From: Clostridia bacterium | GTDB lineage: Bacteria; Bacillota_A; Clostridia; Christensenellales; Borkfalkiaceae | NCBI GenBank assembly: GCA_017504735.1 | Contig: JAFVQP010000031.1 | Location: 1 to 22,073, forward strand | Length of the DNA stretch: 22,073 nucleotides | Reading direction: 5' to 3' | Part shown: piece after piece, positions 16,743 through 22,073 of the stretch | Layout of the letters: every line of letters starts with the position of its first letter | Position numbering within the stretch: position 1 is the stretch's first letter | Position numbers and translations under genes: made by a program | Notes under the pieces: model-generated | The model's database searches: none | Seen by the model: only the letters and a program-made list of their open reading frames with translations | What the model was told of the DNA's origin: nothing

Positions 16743-18032
16743 ATGATTGATATTAACCTTATCCGCACGGATGCGGAGCTCGTAAAAGAAAATATTCGTA
16801 AAAAATTCCAAGACCACAAGTTGCCCCTTGTTGACCAAGCGTTAGAGCTTGACGGCAAGCGCCGTGCTTTGATTGCGGAAGGTGACGCGCTTCGTGCGGC
16901 TAGAAACACCCTTTCCAAGCAAGTGGGTATGCTCATGAAAGAGGGAAAAAAGGAAGAGGCTGAACAGGTAAAAGCGCAGGTAAAAGCGGATGCTGAACGC
17001 CTCGTTGCCATCGAAGCGGAAAGCGCGGACGTAGAAGCGGCGCTCAAGAAGACGATGATGGCAATCCCCAATATTATCGCAGACGACGTTCCCATCGGCA
17101 AAAACGATGAAGAAAACGTAGAATTGCAACGCTTCGGCGAAGCGGTTGTGCCCGAATTCGAAGTGCCTTACCACCTTGACATTTTGGAAAAGTTGGACGG
17201 TATCGACGTAGATGCGGCGCGCCGTACTTCCGGTCAAGGCTTCTACTACTTGACGGGTGATATCGCTCGTTTGCATTCTGCCGTTCTTTCGTACGCGCGC
17301 GATTTCATGATTGATAAGGGCTTTACCTACGTAATTCCCCCTTACATGATTCACGGCGACGTTGTTTCGGGCGTTATGAGCTTTGACGAAATGGAAAACA
17401 TGATGTATAAGATCGAGGGTGAAGATTTGTACCTCATCGGTACCAGCGAACACTCGATGATCGGCCGTTTCATGGGTCAAATCATTGACGGTAAAAAATT
17501 GCCTATGGCAATGACCAGCTACTCCCCTTGCTTTAGAAAGGAAAAGGGCGCGCATGGTATTGAGGAACGCGGTATTTACCGTATTCACCAGTTCGAAAAA
17601 CAGGAAATGATCGTTGTTTGCCGTCCTGAAGAAAGCGACGAATGGTATGAAAAGCTGTGGAGCTACACGGTGGAATTGTTCCGTTCGATGGAAATTCCCG
17701 TAAGACAGCTTGGTTGCTGTTCGGGTGACTTGGCAGACCTCAAGTACAAGAGCTGTGACGTAGAAGCGTGGAGCCCTCGTCAGAAGAAGTACTTTGAAGT
17801 AGGTTCCTGTTCCAACCTTACGGACGCGCAGGCAAGACGTTTGGGCATCCGCTACAAGGATGAAGACGGCAAGACGAAGCTTGCGCACACCTTGAACAAC
17901 ACGGTTGTTGCGCCCCCTCGTATGTTGATTGCATTTGTGGAAAACCATTTGCAGGCGGATGGCAGTGTAACCATTCCTGCACCTTTGCAACCGTATATGG
18001 GCGGTAAAAAGGTAATCGTTCCTACAAAATAA
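16743..18032 (+). CDS. serS: Seryl-tRNA synthetase
   Basis: The product is 429 aa, the usual length. The start at 16743 has GAGGTG 5 bp upstream; an in-frame ATG at 16680 would start almost at the transcription start. The N-terminal tRNA-binding coiled coil covers about 30-105 (KKFQDHK to VEAALKK). The class II core shows TSEHSMI, motif 2 CFRKEKGAHG...IYRIHQFEKQE, then DVEAWSPRQKKYFEVGSCSNLTDAQARRL, and motif 3 around LNNTVVAPPRMLIAFVENH, ending PYMGG. It charges tRNA-Ser with serine using ATP. The LNNT and HGIEERGIYRIHQFEKQE forms are those of the branch shared with many archaea, rather than the common NGSGLAVGR form. It is monocistronic or weakly linked to the radical SAM genes. Confidence 0.97.
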   Translation: MIDINLIRTDAELVKENIRKKFQDHKLPLVDQALELDGKRRALIAEGDALRAARNTLSKQVGMLMKEGKKEEAEQVKAQVKADAERLVAIEAESADVEAALKKTMMAIPNIIADDVPIGKNDEENVELQRFGEAVVPEFEVPYHLDILEKLDGIDVDAARRTSGQGFYYLTGDIARLHSAVLSYARDFMIDKGFTYVIPPYMIHGDVVSGVMSFDEMENMMYKIEGEDLYLIGTSEHSMIGRFMGQIIDGKKLPMAMTSYSPCFRKEKGAHGIEERGIYRIHQFEKQEMIVVCRPEESDEWYEKLWSYTVELFRSMEIPVRQLGCCSGDLADLKYKSCDVEAWSPRQKKYFEVGSCSNLTDAQARRLGIRYKDEDGKTKLAHTLNNTVVAPPRMLIAFVENHLQADGSVTIPAPLQPYMGGKKVIVPTK

Positions 18033-18054
18033 GCGAAAGTAACGGATAAAAACG

Positions 18055-18092
18055 CTAAATATGATATTTAGGAACGGCTTTCCAGCCGTTCC
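18055..18092 (+). terminator. serS terminator with an upstream palindrome
   Basis: GGAACGGCT (18071-18079) pairs with AGCCGTTCC (18084-18092) across TTCC, followed by TTTACATTTT. A perfect palindrome CTAAATAT-G-ATATTTAG (18055-18071) overlaps its first base. No clear promoter is seen between it and the next gene, so read-through from serS may feed the radical SAM genes. Confidence 0.8.
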
Positions 18093-18122
18093 TTTACATT
18101 TTACAAGAAAAGAGGAAGGAAA

Positions 18123-19025
18123 ATGAAAGTATCTTCGTTTATGCGGTTTGCGGCGTTTGGGGTGAAGACCATTCTATTCCGCAAAAAGCAACCCATTTTG
18201 GGTACGGTGATTATCACCGACAAATGTAATTTAAAATGCAAGCATTGCTCCGTCAACAACATCACCGCCATCGTGCATCCGTATGAAAAAGTGAAGGGGG
18301 AGATGCGCCAATTGTATGAAATGGGGGTGAGAATTCTCTTTTTCTGCGGCGGAGAAACCTTTTTATGGAAAGACGGGGACAAAACCTTGCGTGATTTGGT
18401 TGTGGAAGCCAAACAAATGGGCTTTTTAATCGTCAACGTGGTGACGAACGGCACCTTTCCCATCGATTTGCCCGAAGCCGATTTGATTTTGTTAAGTGTG
18501 GACGGCGATAAGGAAAAGCACAATGAAATCCGTGGGGAAACCTACGATTTAATCATGAAAAACATAGAAAATGCGACCGCGGATAACATATGTTTTTATA
18601 TGGCGATTAACCAAATCAATAAAAACACCATCCGTGACGTTTGTGAAAAAGCGCGTGATATGAAAAACGTCCGCGCGGTGTCGTTTAACTTCCATACACC
18701 CTATCCCGACACGAGAGAGCTTGCTTTGACGAAAGAGGATAAGGCGGAGTGTTGCAAGGTGATTACGCAAATGATGAAAGAGGGCGCGCCCGTCTTTAAT
18801 TTGAAGAGCGCCTTTCCCTATCTCATCGAAAATTCCTTCCCTACGCCCTGCCATCAATGCGTGGTGATTGAGGATGGGAAGGTGAGCGTTTGCGGTCGTT
18901 GTATTGAGGTGGAAGGGTTGTGCAAAGAGTGCGGTTATTTCTTTGTAGCGGAATATACCTTGCTGTTCAGAGGGAATATCAAGGTGATTTTCGAGATGCT
19001 GAAAACCTACTTAAAATACGTGTAA
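18123..19025 (+). CDS. Radical SAM protein with a six-cysteine C-terminal region
   Basis: The product is 300 aa. The [4Fe-4S]/SAM motif is CNLKCKHC (C35, C39, C42), followed by the SAM-binding GGE of FFCGGETF (76-78). VVTNGTF and LLSVDGD mark later strands of the partial TIM barrel. The C-terminal part has three CxxC pairs (C243/C246, C257/C260, C267/C270), a candidate auxiliary iron-sulfur or zinc site shorter than a standard SPASM domain. The N-terminus (FMRFAAFGVKTIL) is hydrophobic and basic and may touch the membrane, as in HpnH-like lipid enzymes, but I see no firm match. The ribosome site AGAGGAAGGA is strong. A second radical SAM gene follows 24 bp downstream, suggesting a shared pathway. 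The substrate is unknown and no precursor peptide is seen nearby. Confidence 0.85.
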   Translation: MKVSSFMRFAAFGVKTILFRKKQPILGTVIITDKCNLKCKHCSVNNITAIVHPYEKVKGEMRQLYEMGVRILFFCGGETFLWKDGDKTLRDLVVEAKQMGFLIVNVVTNGTFPIDLPEADLILLSVDGDKEKHNEIRGETYDLIMKNIENATADNICFYMAINQINKNTIRDVCEKARDMKNVRAVSFNFHTPYPDTRELALTKEDKAECCKVITQMMKEGAPVFNLKSAFPYLIENSFPTPCHQCVVIEDGKVSVCGRCIEVEGLCKECGYFFVAEYTLLFRGNIKVIFEMLKTYLKYV

Positions 19026-19049
19026 AATGAAAAAATCAAGGGGGCAGGT

Positions 19050-20318
19050 ATGCGTTTACTGACAAAATGGACGAGAATGTGGCTTACTCGCTCGCGCGAG
19101 CCGTTCACTTTTACAAACGAATACGATGAGAAGTTACAATATGCCGATTGCGACCAGCTTGGCTTGTACGTACATATACCTTTTTGCAAGAAAATTTGTC
19201 CTTTTTGCCCTTATTGCAAGACGGTTTACGAGGAAAAACTTTGCGATGAGTACCTGAAAAAACTATTAGAGGAAATTCGTTTGGTGGGGGCAGAGTATTT
19301 AGAAAAAACGGGCGAGAAGAAGCGGACGACCAGCCTGTATTTCGGCGGCGGTACCCCTGCTTTGGTAGCGGATCGCTTAAAGGAAATTGTGGATACTTTA
19401 CAAGAATATTTCATCATCACCGAGGGGATTGGTGTGGAATTGCACCCCGACAACGTGACGGTGGAAACCTTGCAGGTGTTAAAGGATGCAGGCGTGACCA
19501 AAATCAGCATCGGTGTGCAATCCTTCCACGAAAAATATCAACATATTTTGGGTAGAAAATCGGTCGATGCGGAAGGTATGACGGCGGCGTTAAAGGCGGT
19601 GCCCTTTGAAACGGTGTCGATGGACTTTATTTTCGCGTTGCCTACGCAGACGTTTGACGATTTGAAAGAAGACGTGGATAAGGCATTTGCGTGCGGAGCA
19701 AACCACGTGGCGATGTACCCCTTTATCGATTTTACCTTTACGGAAAGTAAAGTACCGACGATGAAGAAGAGGGAAAAACGCCGACTTTTAGACGAAATCA
19801 CCCGATATTGCTTGGAAAAAGGGTGCGAAAGGAACTCTATTTGGACGTTCGCAAGAGAAAAACAGGCAGGGTATTCCTCAATGACAAGGGATAATTTCTT
19901 GGGTTTTGGCTGTTCGGCAACGAGCTTGTTGAAGGGGCAATTTAAGGTGAATACCTTTTCCGTGGAAGCGTATTGCCAGCGGATTGCGGAGAAAAAATTG
20001 CCGACTTCGCTAACGATACGTTTTACGAAACGGCAAAGGATGATTTATTATCTTTTTTGGACGGCGTACAGCACGCGTGTGCATCAAGCGGATTTTGAAA
20101 AGTTTTTCGGTGTTCCTTTAAAGAAAATGTACGGGTTTGAAATTTTTGTGGCGAAATTGCTTGGCTTTGTCAAGGAAAGGGAAAAAGGTGTATATGAAAT
20201 GACGTTGAAGGGGGCGTTTTATTACCACCATTATGAAAATTATTACACCCTAGCCTACATTGATAAAATGTGGGGGATTATGCGGAAAGAGGCATTTCCT
20301 GAAAGGTTAGAATTGTAA
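19050..20318 (+). CDS. HemN/HemW-like radical SAM protein
   Basis: The product is 422 aa. The cluster motif HIPFCKKICPFCPYC gives C46, C50 and C53 plus an extra C56. LYFGGGTP (GGGTP at 99-103), VELHPDNVT, and ISIGVQSF follow in the order of coproporphyrinogen-dehydrogenase-like proteins. The C-terminal 120 residues form a winged-helix-like HemN_C-type domain (RQRMIYYLFW...). Relatives include HemN, HemW and HemN-like methyltransferases and cyclopropanases. No other haem gene is nearby, and the pairing with another radical SAM enzyme argues against a plain HemW chaperone; the true reaction is unknown. The start codon lies in GGGGGCAGGTATG. Thirteen bases of that site reappear in the terminator downstream of the gene. 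Confidence 0.85.
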   Translation: MRLLTKWTRMWLTRSREPFTFTNEYDEKLQYADCDQLGLYVHIPFCKKICPFCPYCKTVYEEKLCDEYLKKLLEEIRLVGAEYLEKTGEKKRTTSLYFGGGTPALVADRLKEIVDTLQEYFIITEGIGVELHPDNVTVETLQVLKDAGVTKISIGVQSFHEKYQHILGRKSVDAEGMTAALKAVPFETVSMDFIFALPTQTFDDLKEDVDKAFACGANHVAMYPFIDFTFTESKVPTMKKREKRRLLDEITRYCLEKGCERNSIWTFAREKQAGYSSMTRDNFLGFGCSATSLLKGQFKVNTFSVEAYCQRIAEKKLPTSLTIRFTKRQRMIYYLFWTAYSTRVHQADFEKFFGVPLKKMYGFEIFVAKLLGFVKEREKGVYEMTLKGAFYYHHYENYYTLAYIDKMWGIMRKEAFPERLEL

Positions 20319-20347
20319 AAACTCCATAATTATACAGCAAAACAAAA

Positions 20348-20378
20348 GGGCAGGTATGCGATGAACGCATACCTGCCC
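20348..20378. terminator. Bidirectional terminator built on the REP-like motif (copy 5)
   Basis: GGGCAGGTATGCG (20348-20360) pairs perfectly with CGCATACCTGCCC (20366-20378) across ATGAA. T-rich tracts follow on both strands. It separates the radical SAM operon from the convergent lipoprotein gene. Confidence 0.92.
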
Positions 20379-20392
20379 CTATTTTTTATCGT

Positions 20393-21979
20393 TTAGGATA
20401 AAGTATATTTCAATGAAATATTGTCGATGTAGTAAACGGAATCGTTTACGTAGTCGCTTGTAGCGTTAGAGAAAATAATGATGAGCTTGTCGATATTAGA
20501 AATGTCGTTGCTTTCGAAAAGGTCGTTCAAATTCGCAGTGATGCGTACCCAACCATTAGAAAGCACCTTTTTAGAAAAACCTGAAAGGGAAGAAACGTTG
20601 TTTGCATCCGTGGTTGCATTCACGGGCAATTCAGTGGGGCGGTAGCCGTTTGCGTCAATATATGTTAAAGAGATGGTAGGCGAACAGTTTTCTAATTTCA
20701 CGTCAAAGCTGAGTTTTTTGCCTACCCAATCGGTACTGCCACGCGTTAAATCTGTTAAATCAAGTGTGAAAGCTGACCAAACCCACTTTCCGCCGTCACC
20801 GTTAGGATCGTTGGTGCTGTCGTACCATTCGTCCGCGCTGCTAAGGTTGAAGCTGCCGCGGATGGCCGATTTACTACCGCTAGTAACACCCTTTTGCAAT
20901 TTCAAATCGGTTGCAACCATCCACGCGCCGAGCTTGCTGGTGGAGATGTGGTCGCGTTCACCCAAATCGCCATAATCCGCTTCTACGGGTGTAGGCGTTG
21001 TACGCGAGCCTTGCGCATTTTTGAAACACATATTATCCACATAATAGGTAACGCCTTTCGTGTAATCTCCGTATGCGTTGGAGAAAATAATGTACAATTC
21101 TTCCGTTTCCGACTTGTCGTAGCCAGAGAAGGTGGTGTTGAGTCTTACTGTAATACGTACCCAACCATCGCTAAGTACGGTTTTGCTGATACCGTTATTT
21201 GCGGAAGCATAACTATTGTTTTGGGAGTTATTGAAAGCAACTTGGGTAGAGCGTTGCTGCGCCGAGTTGAACAACATAACGGACGAGGTAACGTCGCTGT
21301 TGTCTGTTTTTACGTCAAAGTAGAAAGTATAATCGTCCAAATCAGCGTTACCGCCGCACAATTTTTTGAAATCAAGGGTAAGTACTGACCAAGCCCATTG
21401 ACCGCCGTCACCGTTGGGGTCTTGACTGCTGTCGTACGTTTCGTCCGCATCCTTTGCGCTGAAAGTACCCTTCAACGCAGATGTGCTATTTGTGGAAACG
21501 ACCTCGCTTTGTAAACTTAAATTTGAATGTGCAAGCCACTTGTCGATAATTTTTGTGGAAAGGAAGTCTAAAGTAGCCAAATCACCCTCATCGCCTTTTA
21601 CTGTGGGCGGGGTTTCAGGCACATCAGGTACGTCAGGAGTATCGGGTACATCGGGAGTATCAGGTACGTCAGGAGTGTCAGGTACATCGGGAGTATCGGG
21701 TACGTCAGGTGTCTCCGGCGTTTGGCTGGTACTGCTGTCAGGGGTAGCTTCTGAAGAGCTGTCCGAGGTGCCGTCCGAGCTTGTGTTACCGCCAGGTACA
21801 ATCGTCAATCCGCCATCCTCGTTAGGGGTAACCGTAATATTACCAGGATTGAGGGGTTTTACAACTACGCCGCCTTCCCCATCGGGGGTTACCGTAATGC
21901 CTTCGCACGCAGACATGGCGCAAACGCCAAAAGCGAGAAGAAGGCTAGTGATGGTTGTTAAAAGTTTTCTTTTTCTCAT
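20393..21979 (-). CDS. Lipoprotein with two carbohydrate-binding-like modules
   Basis: The product is 528 aa. The signal peptide ends in lipobox AMSA-C (Cys25). A short tandem repeat follows (ITVTPDGEGG at 28 and ITVTPNEDGG at 48), then a Ser/Thr linker and a Pro-Asp-Val/Thr repeat region (91-121). Two homologous modules of about 190 aa come next, at roughly 132-321 and 336-525. Both share DPNGDGG-x-W-x-WS-x2-TLD, a LS-x-GWVRIT strand and IIFSNA...YYVDN or YYIDN. The beta-rich sequence ending in a Y-DN-x2-K strand is typical of carbohydrate-binding jelly-roll modules. It probably binds a glycan at the cell surface; no catalytic domain is present. The ribosome site AAGGAG is strong. Confidence 0.88.
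   Translation of the reverse strand: MRKRKLLTTITSLLLAFGVCAMSACEGITVTPDGEGGVVVKPLNPGNITVTPNEDGGLTIVPGGNTSSDGTSDSSSEATPDSSTSQTPETPDVPDTPDVPDTPDVPDTPDVPDTPDVPDVPETPPTVKGDEGDLATLDFLSTKIIDKWLAHSNLSLQSEVVSTNSTSALKGTFSAKDADETYDSSQDPNGDGGQWAWSVLTLDFKKLCGGNADLDDYTFYFDVKTDNSDVTSSVMLFNSAQQRSTQVAFNNSQNNSYASANNGISKTVLSDGWVRITVRLNTTFSGYDKSETEELYIIFSNAYGDYTKGVTYYVDNMCFKNAQGSRTTPTPVEADYGDLGERDHISTSKLGAWMVATDLKLQKGVTSGSKSAIRGSFNLSSADEWYDSTNDPNGDGGKWVWSAFTLDLTDLTRGSTDWVGKKLSFDVKLENCSPTISLTYIDANGYRPTELPVNATTDANNVSSLSGFSKKVLSNGWVRITANLNDLFESNDISNIDKLIIIFSNATSDYVNDSVYYIDNISLKYTLS
21620..21709 (-). repeat. 18-bp coding tandem repeat (five units) for the PDVPDT linker
   Basis: Five 18-bp units encode Pro-Asp-Val-Pro-Asp-Thr, with silent differences between units. 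It is a stalk between the lipid anchor and the binding modules. Copy number is likely to vary between strains by slippage. Confidence 0.85.
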
Positions 21980-22073
21980 AATTTTTTCTCCTTATTATAT
22001 AAAGGTAAAGGGGGGAAAATCGCCCCTCGTTCCATATAGAGGTTTCACTTAAAAAATGTCGTATCATACGCCC
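21980..22073 (-). promoter_or_regulatory. Upstream region of the module lipoprotein, partial
   Basis: On the minus strand the last 94 bp hold a GGGG-CGATTTT-CCCC hairpin, a CCTC/GAGG stem and the AAGGAG site. A TATAAT just before the ribosome site is too close to be the promoter. The edge carries CGTAT-C-ATACG (22060-22070), possibly another copy of the palindromic motif. The true promoter is probably outside the window. Confidence 0.4.

Noticed and set aside
19050..20318. Calling the second radical SAM gene hemW or hemN
   Set aside because: The motifs show the superfamily, but the extra cysteine, the N-terminal extension and the context do not support a specific haem role.
21620..21709. Tandem repeat resembling a CRISPR array
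   Set aside because: Units are 18 bp, contiguous, without spacers, and keep the coding frame.
21483..22052. 189-codon plus-strand frame rich in Gly-Val-Ser-Gly-Thr-Ser
   Set aside because: It is the antisense shadow of the PDVPDT tandem repeat in the lipoprotein gene; the minus-strand product has a signal peptide, lipobox and ribosome site.

Overview
The window looks like a chromosome segment of an uncultured, gut-type clostridial Firmicute. Pointers are strong AGGAGG-type ribosome sites, sigma-A promoters mostly with a TGn extended -10, intrinsic hairpin-plus-U terminators, four lipoproteins, and InlB-type repeats. Placement below Clostridia is a guess. No rRNA, tRNA, CRISPR array, transposase or phage structural gene was seen.

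Layout. 1-245: C-terminal end of an FAD-dependent oxidoreductase. 315-2567 (minus): a two-gene unit of an InlB-repeat lipoprotein and a small membrane protein, preceded by a well-defined promoter and about 230 nt of strongly structured leader (2568-2800), the most interesting non-coding item here. 2946-6021 (plus): an SDR oxidoreductase and two lipoproteins. 6217-7485 (minus): a Gfo/Idh/MocA oxidoreductase. 7781-12331 (plus): gyrB-gyrA. 12369-13068: a small divergent zinc-ribbon/XRE-regulator cassette between two identical 56-bp copies of the gyrA terminator. 13183-13878: a polytopic membrane protein. 13917-16523 (minus): a CtpE-like cation P-type ATPase. 16743-18032: serS. 18123-20318: two adjacent radical SAM enzymes of unknown product. 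20393-21979 (minus): a lipoprotein with two copies of a carbohydrate-binding-like module.

How it fits together. Housekeeping genes (gyrBA, serS) alternate with single-gene or two-gene accessory transcription units, each with its own promoter and terminator. Candidate novelties are: (1) the structured leader or stand-alone RNA at 2605-2800; (2) the 644-bp regulator cassette bounded by perfect direct repeats; (3) a REP-like dispersed motif, consensus near GGTATGCGTTGAA, next to gene 3' ends; (4) the radical SAM pair, whose second gene has a 3' terminator arm complementary to its own ribosome-binding site and start codon.
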